Source of the DNA: Actinomycetota bacterium
GTDB lineage: Bacteria; Actinomycetota; Thermoleophilia; Gaiellales; Gaiellaceae
Reading direction: 5' to 3'
DNA: 52,956 bases
Assembly (NCBI GenBank): GCA_005883355.1
Contig: VAXG01000002.1
Coordinates: 1-52,956, forward strand
Program-made: the position numbers and the translations under genes
In this document: positions 8,494 through 16,767 of the stretch, piece after piece
How the letters are laid out: each line of letters begins with the position of its first letter
Numbering within the stretch: position 1 is the stretch's first letter
Notes under the pieces: generated by a model
The model's input: the letters and a program-made list of their open reading frames with translations, nothing else
Told to the model about the DNA's origin: nothing
The model's database searches: none

Positions 8494-9947
8494 GGCGTCG
8501 CGAGCTCGGTGGGTGCGCGATACGCGAGGGCCTCGGCAATGTGCTCCGGCAGAACGGCATCTGAGGCGGCTAGCGCGGCGATCGTGCGCGCGACGCCGGC
8601 GACCTTCGCGCGGCCGCGGCCGGAGAGAGGCAACCGCTCGACGGCCCGCGTCAAGAGCTCGTCGGCGGCAGCCGTTCGCTTCGGCGTGCAATCCGCGAGC
8701 CGCAGTCGCGCCCCGACCACGCGGGCCCGAACGGGATCGGAAGCCTCCCCCGGGCCGGCCTGAAGCTCGAGAGCTCGAGCCCTGGGAACGGTCACAACCA
8801 GGTCGAACCGGTCGAGCAACGCTCGCGAGAGCTTGTCCCGATAGCGCGCTAGCCTCTGCGCGGAGCAGCTGCATTGCGCACCGGGATCTCCGCGCGCCCC
8901 ACACGGACACAAATTCATGGTCCCTACGAGTTGGAACCTGGCCGGAAAGCGCACACTGCCGGCGGCACGTGCGACGACGAGCTCGCCGTCCTCGAGCGGT
9001 TGGCGCAGCGCTTCGAGCGCGGGACGCTGGAACTCCGCGAGCTCGTCCAGCAGCAGGACGCCGCGATGCGCGAGGCTGGCTTCGCCCGGCCGCAATCTCG
9101 GCCCGCCGCCGACGATCGCGGCCGTCGACGCGCTGTGATGCGGCGCGCGAAACGGCGCGTACCCGATCAGCGGATGGTCCGGGTCGACGAGGCCCGCGAC
9201 CGAATGGATGCGCGTGACCTCGAGTGCCTGCTCTTCCTCGAGCGGCGGCAGGATTCCCGGCAACCGGCGGGCGAGCATCGTCTTGCCCGTGCCGGGGGGA
9301 CCACCGAGCAGCAGGTTATGACGACCGGCCGCTGCCAGCTCGAGCGCGCGCCGGCCGCGCTCCTGTCCGCGGACGTCGGCGAGGTCGAGCGGACGCCGCC
9401 TCGCCTTGCCGTTGCCCACGACGAACTCGGGCGGCTCGAGCTCTCCACGGAGGTACGCGACTGCGTCCGACAGGTGACGAACGCCGACAGGCTCGACGCC
9501 CGCCAACGCAGCCTCGGCACACGCCTCGTACGGACAGACGATCCGCTCCAGGTCGTCGCGCCGCGCACCCTCGGCAACGGCGAGAACACCGCCGACCCGA
9601 CGCAGGCGTCCATCGAGAGCGAGCTCGCCGCACGAAGCGTGTTCGGCTAGACGCGCGCGCGGAAGTTGATGCGATGCAGCGAGCAACGCGAGGGCGATCG
9701 GCAGATCGAACCCGGAACCTTCCTTCTTGAGCTCCGCCGGCGCGAGGTTGACCGTGACGCGTCCCCCCGGAAAGTCGAGCTCCGCCGAGAGAATTCCGCT
9801 CCGTACGCGTTGCTTCGCTTCCTGGCAGGCACGGTCGGCGAGCCCGACGATCGTCAGCGAAGGAGCACCGCCCTGGATGTGCGCCTCCACCTCTACCCGC
9901 CGCGGCTCGAGGCCGACGAGGGCAAAGGTGACCGCGCGCGCGAGCAA
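8490..9947 (-). CDS. comM: ComM / YifB-type AAA+ ATPase (Mg-chelatase-like)
   Basis: 485 residues from a TTG start that matches the family N-terminus (MLARAVTFALVGLE). ComM is a hexameric helicase that promotes branch migration during natural transformation. Domains: N-terminal LonC-like domain (VEAHIQGGAPSLTIVGL, VNLAPAELKKEGSGFDLPIA), then AAA+ with Walker A GGPPGTGKTMLARRLPGILPP, HHSAS, Walker B GVLLLDELAEF, sensor MNLCPCG and a C-terminal RVVGARLRLAD region. A CPCG..GAQCSC zinc-site-like cluster is present. It is followed with overlap by dprA, forming a competence pair in the rnhB-yraN-comM-dprA block. Confidence 0.96.
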   Translation of the reverse strand: MLARAVTFALVGLEPRRVEVEAHIQGGAPSLTIVGLADRACQEAKQRVRSGILSAELDFPGGRVTVNLAPAELKKEGSGFDLPIALALLAASHQLPRARLAEHASCGELALDGRLRRVGGVLAVAEGARRDDLERIVCPYEACAEAALAGVEPVGVRHLSDAVAYLRGELEPPEFVVGNGKARRRPLDLADVRGQERGRRALELAAAGRHNLLLGGPPGTGKTMLARRLPGILPPLEEEQALEVTRIHSVAGLVDPDHPLIGYAPFRAPHHSASTAAIVGGGPRLRPGEASLAHRGVLLLDELAEFQRPALEALRQPLEDGELVVARAAGSVRFPARFQLVGTMNLCPCGARGDPGAQCSCSAQRLARYRDKLSRALLDRFDLVVTVPRARALELQAGPGEASDPVRARVVGARLRLADCTPKRTAAADELLTRAVERLPLSGRGRAKVAGVARTIAALAASDAVLPEHIAEALAYRAPTELATP

Positions 9948-9970
9948 GCCTCGACGCTACGGCAAGATCC

Positions 9971-9999
9971 GTGACACGTCCGTGCCAGGTCAGTGTCAA
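9971..9999 (-). promoter_or_regulatory. possible comM promoter / inverted repeat
   Basis: On the minus strand a TTGACA hexamer (9999-9994) lies 17 bases ahead of TGTCAC (9976-9971), about 23 bases before the comM start. TGACAC (9972-9977) and GTGTCA (9993-9998) also form an inverted repeat with a 15-base spacer, so the site could be an operator overlapping a promoter. The -10 match is weak. Confidence 0.3.
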
Positions 10000-10040
10000 A
10001 TCTGTGACTAACCGGACCGCCTCGGCGACGTATCTACTAG

Positions 10041-11177
10041 GTGATGGTGATAGGTGCGACCTTCGTCGCCGCGATTTCGCTCCTGGCCGGGCTCGGCACG
10101 GACCAGTCCCAAGTGCTGTGGCAGGGTCCTGCCCTCGCCGGTGACGCAGTCGTCTGGAGTGAGGCGGCGGGCGCAACCGGCTCGCTTCACGAATGGACGC
10201 AGCGCCGCGGTGAACGCGTGGTCTATCGCAGCGACTCGCTCGCTCTCGGCCGGCCGCTCGCGGCCTCTCCCACGCTCCTCGCCTTCGAGCGCGCATACCC
10301 CAGCTGCAAGCCGCAGCCGAACTTCGTCTGCCCCCAAGCGGAGGATGCACTCGTCGGCCCCCTCCACGGCCCCTTCCGGACGTTGATCCGGCCGCGGACG
10401 TGCACGGTGCCGACGTCAGGCAATACGGTCGCACTCGACGGAGGCCTGGCCGCTTATCTCGAGATCGATTGCACGGGCCAGCGGATGAGAGTCGTGGTGC
10501 GCGACGTCAGACGTTCAGGAAAGCCGTTGGTCGTCCGAGACGCCGCGCTCTCGAGCGGATGTTGTCGCGACGTCGCGATCGCAGGGCGGTTCGTCGCCTG
10601 GACCGAGCGGAACGAGGTCGTCGTCTACGACCGGCTCGCCCGCCGTGTCGTCACCCGCGCGCGCATCGGGCCAGAGGCAGGCATCGACGTCGACCTCGGC
10701 TTCGATCTTCAGCGAGACGGCAAGCTCGCTGTCTCCTATCGGCTCGTCGAGCTCGCACGGGCGATCCCGACGACGATCGCCTGGCTCTCGCCTTCGGACC
10801 CGCGTCTTCACGTGCTCCCTCTACGCGGGACCGACACGCGGATCCGCATCGCCGCCGACCGCATCGCATTCGAGCGCTTCCGCACGCCGAGCACAAGCAC
10901 CCTTGCCATCGCCGACCTCACTGGTCGCTCGCGGCCCGTTGCGGCCTTCGCTCCGCCGGTGGCCCTGCACGCCCAATTCGACTTCGACGGTCGACACGTC
11001 ACCTGGGCTTCCAGGCGCGTGACCTCCACCCGCGTCGACTGTCCGCCACCCGGGCAGGAACGGCCGTGCGTCCGTCGCGAGACCGGTGTCACGTCGCTCT
11101 GGATCCGCGCCGCGGCCGGCGGCGCGCCGCGCGCGATCGCGCGGCTGCGCTTCGACGACACGCTCGCCCGGTTCTAG
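10041..11177 (+). CDS. exported hypothetical protein, beta-propeller-like
   Basis: 378 residues; the start is GTG 10041, ATG 10044 or GTG 10047. A short hydrophobic N-terminus (MVIGATFVAAISLLAGLG) looks like a signal peptide. The body has repeating strand patterns such as GDAVVWSE, NTVALDGGLAAYLE, GRFVAWTERNEVVVYD, DGKLAVSYR, ADRIAFERF and GRHVTWASR, i.e. blades of the form x-V-A-W/Y in the manner of TolB/WD40-like propellers. Cysteines are paired in PSCKPQPNFVC, CTVPT..IDC, GCC and DCPPPGQERPC, suggesting disulfides outside the cell. No enzyme motif is seen. It converges on the DNA methylase gene with a 4-base overlap and interrupts the comM-yraN synteny. Confidence 0.65.
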   Translation: MMVIGATFVAAISLLAGLGTDQSQVLWQGPALAGDAVVWSEAAGATGSLHEWTQRRGERVVYRSDSLALGRPLAASPTLLAFERAYPSCKPQPNFVCPQAEDALVGPLHGPFRTLIRPRTCTVPTSGNTVALDGGLAAYLEIDCTGQRMRVVVRDVRRSGKPLVVRDAALSSGCCRDVAIAGRFVAWTERNEVVVYDRLARRVVTRARIGPEAGIDVDLGFDLQRDGKLAVSYRLVELARAIPTTIAWLSPSDPRLHVLPLRGTDTRIRIAADRIAFERFRTPSTSTLAIADLTGRSRPVAAFAPPVALHAQFDFDGRHVTWASRRVTSTRVDCPPPGQERPCVRRETGVTSLWIRAAAGGAPRAIARLRFDDTLARF

Positions 11178-12280
11178 CGGGCGACGAGGACGTCTTCGAA
11201 GTACTCGCCCGCGCGACGGCCGGTCCGACGATTCACGTGGCGACGAAGACGCTCTTCGAGCCGAAGACCTGCGCGTTCGAGGATCTCCGGGTAGAGCTCA
11301 CGGCGGTCGTTGACGACGATCACGATCGGCGCGCCTCGTCGCAGCGCCGGTCTGGCGTTGAGGAGCACGTCGACGATCCCGTCGGAGTAGGCGGCCAGAG
11401 CAGCGCGGGAATTCCCGGCGGCGGCTGCGCCCACCTCGAGCTCGCGACGGTCGTCGAGCCCGAGCAACTCGTATGCGTAGCGATGCTGCTCGTGGTAGTC
11501 GATCAGGCCCGGATACGGAGGCGACGTCAACATGCCGTCATAGCGGCCCGGCAAGCGCTCTGCGCGCACGTCGCCGTGAATGACGGACGCGACGGAGCCC
11601 CGTGCGCGAACGCGCGAAAACTCCTTCAGTCGCGCCAGCGTGTCGAGCGTGTAGCGGCGGAGGAATTGCGCTGCCGTCTCGACCGGCCGGCACTCTCGTC
11701 GATGCTTGTGACACCAGTACGGCTCGAGCTGCGGCTGCCGCGGAAACTCGAGATCGAAGTGGGTCGTCCGACGTGCCGATCTTGCGGCGCGGGCGAGCAC
11801 AACACGAAGCACGTCTGCGTGCTCGTACTCGTCGATCAGAGCACGGAATCCGAGCAGCTCGCGAGCGGCCTGCGGCGCGAACCACCGGCGAACATATGCA
11901 GAGGGACGGTCACTGGACGTTTCTCCGACGCGCGAGTGCACCGCACGCAGCTCCTGCTCGATGACGAACGGGTTGTACGAACGGGTCTTGACGTCCATGA
12001 GCAGGCAGTTGAAGGCCGCCACGTCGACGCCGGTTGCATCGAAGCCGCTCTCGAGCGCCTGCACGAGCGTCGTGCCCGAGCCGGCGAACGGATCGAGCAC
12101 ATGTTGGCCCGGCCGGAAGTATCTCCCCAGCAGGATCTCGACGAGTTGCGGGATGAACTTGCCGAGGTACGGGTGGAGCCGGTGGACGTGCTTCGTCCGC
12201 TCCCGCTCCGGGAGGTCACGCTCGGACCACGAGAGCGCGAGATCGAGCTCGGCATAGAGGGCGTCCTGCGTCGGGGCCAC
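11174..12280 (-). CDS. DNA methyltransferase (N4/N6 amino-MTase, orphan)
   Basis: 368 residues from GTG. S-adenosylmethionine motif I is VLDPFAGSGTTLVQALESG (near residues 60-80), with the family acidic residue in TGVDVAAFN; catalytic motif IV is LTSPPYPGLIDYHEQ much later, so the order is FxGxG then SPPY. This places it with amino-methyltransferases that methylate cytosine N4 or adenine N6. A region between the motifs (about 130-230), with WCHKHRREC, may be the target-recognition part. No restriction endonuclease is adjacent, so it may be a solitary epigenetic or protective methylase. It sits 22 bases downstream of yraN on the same strand. Confidence 0.82.
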   Translation of the reverse strand: MAPTQDALYAELDLALSWSERDLPERERTKHVHRLHPYLGKFIPQLVEILLGRYFRPGQHVLDPFAGSGTTLVQALESGFDATGVDVAAFNCLLMDVKTRSYNPFVIEQELRAVHSRVGETSSDRPSAYVRRWFAPQAARELLGFRALIDEYEHADVLRVVLARAARSARRTTHFDLEFPRQPQLEPYWCHKHRRECRPVETAAQFLRRYTLDTLARLKEFSRVRARGSVASVIHGDVRAERLPGRYDGMLTSPPYPGLIDYHEQHRYAYELLGLDDRRELEVGAAAAGNSRAALAAYSDGIVDVLLNARPALRRGAPIVIVVNDRRELYPEILERAGLRLEERLRRHVNRRTGRRAGEYFEDVLVAR

Positions 12281-12302
12281 CCGCGCCAGTTCGACGCCGG
12301 AG

Positions 12303-12641
12303 TCAGAAAGCCTCGGCCACCCGTTCCAGCTGGCCGCCCCGGACGGCGATCACGTCGAAAGAGACCTGAAGCCCCGCGGTCTCCGAATGGCGTGCGAGCC
12401 AGGCGTCGGCCGCAAGTCGGAGGCGACGCTGCTTCTCGTCATCCACCATCTCGAGCGGATCGCCGAACCGCTCCCCGCTCTTCTCCTTCACCTCGCAGAA
12501 CACGAGCCGGCGTCCGCGGCGAACGATGATGTCGAGCTCGTAGCCGGCGGCCCAGGCGTTCGTCGCCAGGATTCTGTACCCGCGCATGCGGTACCACCAC
12601 ACGGCGCGCTGCTCGGCGCGCTTGCCGGGACGCAAAGGCAC
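12303..12641 (-). CDS. yraN: UPF0102 / YraN family nuclease-like protein
   Basis: 112 residues from GTG. A small PD-(D/E)XK-fold protein: AEQRAVWWYRMRGYRILATN, then GYELDIIVRRGRRLVFCEVKEK, which supplies the Asp and Glu-x-Lys metal-site residues, and later RLRLAADAWLARH. The family is usually found between rnhB and comM/dprA, and here it lies in that same interval. Its biochemical role is unsettled; nuclease activity has been proposed from the fold. Length is typical (about 115-120). Confidence 0.9.
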   Translation of the reverse strand: MPLRPGKRAEQRAVWWYRMRGYRILATNAWAAGYELDIIVRRGRRLVFCEVKEKSGERFGDPLEMVDDEKQRRLRLAADAWLARHSETAGLQVSFDVIAVRGGQLERVAEAF

Positions 12642-12676
12642 ACCGCGAGGCTACGTCGCGGGAGTGCGCCTGTCTG

Positions 12677-13519
12677 TCATGGAACTCGAACGGCACTCAC
12701 CACGTGCAGATTGTTCTGATCGACAACCGCCAACGTACGGCCACGAGGCCCTCGCACGACCAGTCGACCGTCCCCGGCGCGGCGGATCCGGAACTCGAAG
12801 AGGTGCTTCGGTTGGCTCTTCCACGGGAGATCGACGCACACCGCACCCGCATGCATTGTGTCGAGCGCGTGAATGAACGTCTTGTCCGAGCCCCCGTACA
12901 ACGTGTAGGCCCAGCTTCTATCCCCCGACGTCACGCGCGAGATCGGCGCGCCCTGCATCGCACTTTCCGACTCGCGTTTGTCGGTGACGGGCTGTGCGAG
13001 CAGCCGGCCGGCGTGCAGGTCGTAAGCGCGCACGCGATAGCGGGTGAAGTCCTGCGCAGAGACGTACTCGACGAAGTAGAAGTAGCGCCCATCCGGCGAA
13101 AGCGCGTCGAAGACCTGGTGCCCTGGAAGCCGGAGCTTCCGCACAACCTTCATCTTCTTCACGTCGACCAGTGCGAAGGTGCTGTGTTTTCGGAGCGTTG
13201 GCCCTGCAGTCGCTTCGCCGAGGAGCAGCGTTCGGCCGTCGCCCATCAAGCCGTCAGCAGTCCCGTCGAACGCAACGACGGGTATCCCCCACGTCCCTTT
13301 GAGTGCCATGAACCGGAGCACACGGCCGTCCTGACGACGGATGACTTCTATGGCTGTCGAGTCGACCGCCGGGACGGCGACGTACCGAACAGCGCCGTTC
13401 GCGAGCCCGTCCCAGCCCTGCTGAACACCGGCACCCGGCCCGCCCGCCCCACCCGCGTTCGCCACCGTCGCGGCACAACCCATGCAGACTGCGATCGTCG
13501 CAAGCAAGCGTCTAGCCAT
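12677..13519 (-). CDS. secreted hypothetical protein, WD40/YVTN-like
   Basis: 280 residues with a signal peptide (MARRLLATIAVCMGCAATVANA, cleavage probably near residue 22) followed by a Gly-rich linker. The rest has propeller-like repeats: RYVAVPAVDSTAIEVIRRQDG, LSPDGRYFYFVEY, RVRAYDLHAGRLLAQPV, FIHALDTMHAGAVCV and DGRLVVRGPRGRTLAVVD. No catalytic motif. A GGGAGG ribosome site lies before the ATG. Probably a cell-surface or secreted binding protein; it resembles the 10041-11177 and 36859-37830 products in style only. Confidence 0.6.
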   Translation of the reverse strand: MARRLLATIAVCMGCAATVANAGGAGGPGAGVQQGWDGLANGAVRYVAVPAVDSTAIEVIRRQDGRVLRFMALKGTWGIPVVAFDGTADGLMGDGRTLLLGEATAGPTLRKHSTFALVDVKKMKVVRKLRLPGHQVFDALSPDGRYFYFVEYVSAQDFTRYRVRAYDLHAGRLLAQPVTDKRESESAMQGAPISRVTSGDRSWAYTLYGGSDKTFIHALDTMHAGAVCVDLPWKSQPKHLFEFRIRRAGDGRLVVRGPRGRTLAVVDQNNLHVVSAVRVP

Positions 13520-13569
13520 TTTGGGCCTCCCGTCGTCGCCTTCTGACGGTGATACGCCTGCCGCCGCGG

Positions 13570-14046
13570 TTAGGGTCCGTCAGCCGCGCGCTTCGTCAGG
13601 AGCGTGTGGATCTCACGTGTCAGGGCGGCGACCTGCTCGGTCAGCTCCTTGTCCTGCCGGGTCAGATCGGTGTTCGCCTCGAGCAACGCCTGGACCTTGT
13701 CCGTTTCGGTCTTCACCCGGGCAACACGTTCGGCGGCGCGCTTCTCGACCTGGTCGTGGTGCATCTCGAGTTGGTCGCCGAGGGCCTTGTCGCGCGTAGC
13801 CTGCCTCGTCTGCGCCAGCAGGATCAGCGGCGCGGCGTACGCAGCCTGGGTCGAGAAGGCCAGGTTGAGGAGGATGAACGGGTACGGGTCCCAGTGCGCC
13901 ATGAGCGCGACCGAGTTGAGCGCGATCCAGGCGATGACGACGAGCGTCTGCCCGATGATGTATCGCGGCGTTCCGAAGAAGCGCGCGGCTCGTTCTGCTC
14001 CACGACCGAAGGGATCCTCACCGAAGGCGCCGTGCTCGGTCACCAA
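13570..14046 (-). CDS. DUF1003 membrane protein
   Basis: 158 residues. The family signature is clear: GRGAERAARFFGTPRYIIGQ, a first membrane helix TLVVIAWIALNSVAL, then WDPYPFILLNLAFSTQAAYA and APLILLAQTRQATRDK around the second helix. The C-terminal ~70 residues (LEMHHDQVEKRA...VQALLEANTDLTRQ) form a cytoplasmic coiled coil with heptad spacing. Function is unknown. A cyclic di-nucleotide, transport or stress link cannot be seen here. Confidence 0.88.
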   Translation of the reverse strand: MVTEHGAFGEDPFGRGAERAARFFGTPRYIIGQTLVVIAWIALNSVALMAHWDPYPFILLNLAFSTQAAYAAPLILLAQTRQATRDKALGDQLEMHHDQVEKRAAERVARVKTETDKVQALLEANTDLTRQDKELTEQVAALTREIHTLLTKRAADGP

Positions 14047-14062
14047 TCACGAGAGTAGGCCG

Positions 14063-14725
14063 TCAGGCGGACAGCGCCGCCACCTCCGCCTCGTTCAGGT
14101 AGCACATCGCCTGAAAGGAGCGGCGATGAATGCGCGATGGCCCACGCTCGCGCACCATCTTCGAATGGCCCGGCGTGATGTAGCCGACGTGCGAGGAGAA
14201 ACCGTAGTGCGGGAAGAGCGCGTCCATCCTGCGCATGACCCGATCGCGCGTCACCTTGGCGACGATCGAAGCTGCGGCGATCGCGGCGCTCTTCTCGTCA
14301 CCGTCGACGACGGCCCTGTGCGGAGGCGCGGTCGGACCGAGGCGGAAACCGTCGACGAGACACGCTTCGGCCGGCGGTGACAGTGCGTGCAGGATCTCGC
14401 GCATCGCCGCGAGGTTCGATTTGTGCAAGCCGTTGCGGTCGATCGCCCCGTGCGGGATCACACGCACGACCACTTGCTCGGCGCAGCCCAGGACGGCGTG
14501 GAAGAGCTCCTCCCTGCGTTCAGGCGAGCACTGCTTCGAGTCGTTGAGGAACCCGAGCGGGCGAACCTTGTGGTCGCGCAGGGAGCCGTAGTCGAGCAGC
14601 ACTCCCGCTACGACCAGCGGGCCCGCCAGGCAGCCACGACCCGCCTCATCCGTCCCCGCTACCAGCCGGGCTCCGAGCTGCCGGTCGAACTTCAGGAGCT
14701 TCTGGCCGGTTTTCGTGGGCGCCAC
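14063..14725 (-). CDS. rnhB: ribonuclease HII
   Basis: 220 residues from GTG. It removes RNA from RNA-DNA hybrids, notably single misincorporated ribonucleotides. Catalytic motif VAGTDEAGRGCLAGPLVVAG carries the Asp-Glu pair; LNDSKQCSPERREEL, the third acidic residue in ACLVDGF and the later VVDGDEKSAAIAAASIVAKVTRD are all present, and the C-terminus has YGFSSHVGYITPGH. Length is normal. It lies 18 bases downstream of rplS in the usual rplS-lepB-rnhB neighbourhood. Confidence 0.95.
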   Translation of the reverse strand: MAPTKTGQKLLKFDRQLGARLVAGTDEAGRGCLAGPLVVAGVLLDYGSLRDHKVRPLGFLNDSKQCSPERREELFHAVLGCAEQVVVRVIPHGAIDRNGLHKSNLAAMREILHALSPPAEACLVDGFRLGPTAPPHRAVVDGDEKSAAIAAASIVAKVTRDRVMRRMDALFPHYGFSSHVGYITPGHSKMVRERGPSRIHRRSFQAMCYLNEAEVAALSA

Positions 14726-14743
14726 GGCGCCGAGGATAGCTGT

Positions 14744-15181
14744 CTACTCGGCGGGGTCGGCCGGGGTCTCTGCGGAATCGTCCTGGGTCTCAGCGACTTC
14801 GGCCGGCTCTGCGCCCTTCGGCGCCCGGACGACGTCTTGGCGCAACTCGCGAATGCGCGCTTTCTTGCCGACCTTCCCGCGCAGGTAGTACAGCTTGGCG
14901 CGGTTGACGTCGCCGACAGCCGCGACCTCGATCTTCTCGATCTTTGGCGTGTGCAGCGGAAAGGTGCGCTCGACGCCCACGCCGAAGGACTGCTTCCGGA
15001 CTGTGAACGTCTCGCGGGCGCCGGCACCCTGCCGCTTGATCACGATCCCCTCGAAGACCTGGATCCGCTGCCGCTGGCCCTCGATCACCTTGAAATGGAC
15101 GCGCACGGTGTCCCCCGCCTTGAACTGCGGGATGTCGTCGCGCAACTGGGCGCGCTCGAGTGTCTCGATCACCTTGCTCAT
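14744..15181 (-). CDS. rplS: 50S ribosomal protein L19
   Basis: 145 residues, ATG start. The L19 core spans residues 1-~117: [60 protein letters not shown] and [20 protein letters not shown]19 sits at the 30S-50S interface. The last ~28 residues are an acidic, Ala/Glu/Pro-rich tail ([19 protein letters not shown]) beyond the usual ~115-residue length; such tails occur in actinobacterial ribosomal proteins. Confidence 0.96.
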   Translation of the reverse strand: MSKVIETLERAQLRDDIPQFKAGDTVRVHFKVIEGQRQRIQVFEGIVIKRQGAGARETFTVRKQSFGVGVERTFPLHTPKIEKIEVAAVGDVNRAKLYYLRGKVGKKARIRELRQDVVRAPKGAEPAEVAETQDDSAETPADPAE

Positions 15182-15212
15182 AGGAAGACGACCCGAGGGC
15201 CGGGGCGGAATC

Positions 15213-15257
15213 CTAGCGAAAGACCAACTTCGTGGCTCAGAGCGACGAAGTCGCTAG
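15213..15257 (-). terminator. hairpin overlapping the lepB stop codon
   Basis: CTAGCGA (15213-15219) pairs with TCGCTAG (15251-15257), and inside it ACTTCGT pairs with ACGAAGT. The right arm contains the lepB TAG. There is no run of T, so this may be a factor-assisted terminator or an RNA-stability hairpin between lepB and rplS. Confidence 0.45.
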
Positions 15258-16102
15258 TGGAAGGAGATCCGGCCCGGTGGCCAGTACGTGGCGAAGACCT
15301 TGCCGATCAGGTTCTTGCGCGGCACGAGGCCCCACCGGCGAGAGTCGCAGGAGGAGCTCCGGTTGTCTCCCATCATCAGGTAGTAGCCGTTCGGGATCCG
15401 GGTGTAGGTGTTCCTCGGCGGGATGTCCCGCATGGTCAGGGTCTGCGTATCGCGCCTGAGGGCTTTGACGTACGGCTCGTTCAGCTTCTTCCCGTCGATG
15501 TAGACGTAACCGGCGCGCTCCTCCCACACGTCGCCGGGCACCCCGATCAGGCGCTTGACGAACGTTCCTTCCGAGCCGCACTCCTGCTTCGCCAGGCTCG
15601 GCGTCAGGAACACGACGATCTCGCCGCGCCGCGGGCTGCGGAAGTGGTAGATGAAGCGGTTCGCCAGGACACGGTCCGACGTGGCCGCCTCGCAGCCCTG
15701 GGCGGGCCGAGCGCAGTGCAGCGTCGGCTCCATCGACGATGACGGGATGCGATAGGGGTTGACGATCCAGGCCTTGATCGCGAGGACGATCGCGACGGCG
15801 CCGGCGATCGTCACGACCCAGTCGATGGCGACACGCCACCCGTGCGGCAGATTCGGGAACAGGCGGTCGAGCGGGTTGTGTGTCTTCTTCTGCGGCGCTC
15901 CCTTGGGTGGACCGAGTCCGTCCCGCTGGGAGTCGTACCTCGCGCGCTCTTCCGGATCGCGCAGGACGTCGTACGCGTCTCTCAACTCACGCCAGGCACC
16001 GTCCTGGTAGCCGAGCTCGAGCGCACCGCGACGGTAGGCGGACTCGATCTCCTGCGGCGACGCGTCCGGTCGCACGCCGAGCAACGCGTAGTGGTCGCTC
16101 AC
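15254..16102 (-). CDS. lepB: signal peptidase I with N-terminal J-like domain
   Basis: 282 residues from GTG 16102, which overlaps the trmD stop (GTGA); an in-frame ATG at 16138 would add 12 residues. Residues 4-60 look like a DnaJ J domain ([20 protein letters not shown], then [19 protein letters not shown]), but the loop is shortened and HPD is absent (LGYQDGAW instead). A membrane helix follows (about 94-115), then the type I signal peptidase: SSSMEPTL with nucleophile Ser123, [13 protein letters not shown] with Lys183 as general base, and [16 protein letters not shown]. It cleaves signal peptides outside the membrane; the J-like part would be cytoplasmic. Confidence 0.93.
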   Translation of the reverse strand: MSDHYALLGVRPDASPQEIESAYRRGALELGYQDGAWRELRDAYDVLRDPEERARYDSQRDGLGPPKGAPQKKTHNPLDRLFPNLPHGWRVAIDWVVTIAGAVAIVLAIKAWIVNPYRIPSSSMEPTLHCARPAQGCEAATSDRVLANRFIYHFRSPRRGEIVVFLTPSLAKQECGSEGTFVKRLIGVPGDVWEERAGYVYIDGKKLNEPYVKALRRDTQTLTMRDIPPRNTYTRIPNGYYLMMGDNRSSSCDSRRWGLVPRKNLIGKVFATYWPPGRISFH

Positions 16103-16755
16103 GTGACGGTCCGCCGCCGGCTCTGTTCCCGTCGCCATTCCTCGATCTTTGCGTGGTCGCCCGATAGGAGGATCTCGGGCACGCGCCAGCCGCGAAAGTC
16201 CGGAGGGCGCGTGTAGTGGGGATACTCGAGACCGCCGTCGAGCTCGGAGGAGAAGCTCTCGAACGCGCCCGACTCCTCCTTGATCGCTCCCGGAAGCCTG
16301 CGCGCGATCGCGTCGACGATGACCATCGCCGGGAGATCGCCGTTGGACAGGACGTACGGCCCGATCGAGATCGCGTCCGACGCGAGATGCTGGACGACGC
16401 GCTCGTCGAAACCTTCGAAGCGGGCGGAGAGCAGCGTGAGCCGCTCCTCGTCGGCCAGCTCCTCCACTACCTCCTGGGTCAACTGGCGGCCCTGCGGCGT
16501 CAACGCGATCACGCGCTGGTCGGGCACGCCGTCGTACACGGTGTCGAGCGCAGCTGCGACGACGTCGACCCGCAACACCATGCCCGCGCCGCCGCCGTAC
16601 GGCTCGTCGTCGACCTGTGCGGCGCGCAGCGGCGTGGTGTCTCGATAGGAGAAGAGCCGCAGGTCGAGCTCGGTGCCGAGGACGGTGGCCACCGGCCTTT
16701 GCTCCGTCAGCCATGCGAAGGCATGCGGAACGAGGGTGAAGACGTCGAGCTGCAC
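16099..16755 (-). CDS. trmD: tRNA (guanine37-N1)-methyltransferase
   Basis: 218 residues. It methylates G37 next to the anticodon to prevent +1 frameshifting. SPOUT trefoil-knot motifs are visible: [45 protein letters not shown], and the catalytic/tRNA region [19 protein letters not shown] with [13 protein letters not shown]. One oddity: the usual CGRYEG loop reads [11 protein letters not shown] here. It is somewhat short (typical 230-250). The stop overlaps the lepB start, so the two are probably coupled. Confidence 0.95.
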   Translation of the reverse strand: MQLDVFTLVPHAFAWLTEQRPVATVLGTELDLRLFSYRDTTPLRAAQVDDEPYGGGAGMVLRVDVVAAALDTVYDGVPDQRVIALTPQGRQLTQEVVEELADEERLTLLSARFEGFDERVVQHLASDAISIGPYVLSNGDLPAMVIVDAIARRLPGAIKEESGAFESFSSELDGGLEYPHYTRPPDFRGWRVPEILLSGDHAKIEEWRREQSRRRTVT

Positions 16756-16767
16756 GGGCGAACCAGA

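Noticed and set aside
8494-8910. N-terminal extension of dprA inside comM
   Set aside because: Arg-rich out-of-frame reading of comM; the coupled GTG at 8493 fits better.
10400-12529. Long plus-strand open frame (~709 codons) opposite the methylase and yraN genes
   Set aside because: High-GC shadow frame; the composition is Arg/Ala/Pro-rich without motifs, and the opposite strand has clear family proteins.
14387-15742. Plus-strand frame of ~451 codons across rnhB, rplS and lepB
   Set aside because: Antisense shadow of three well-supported genes.
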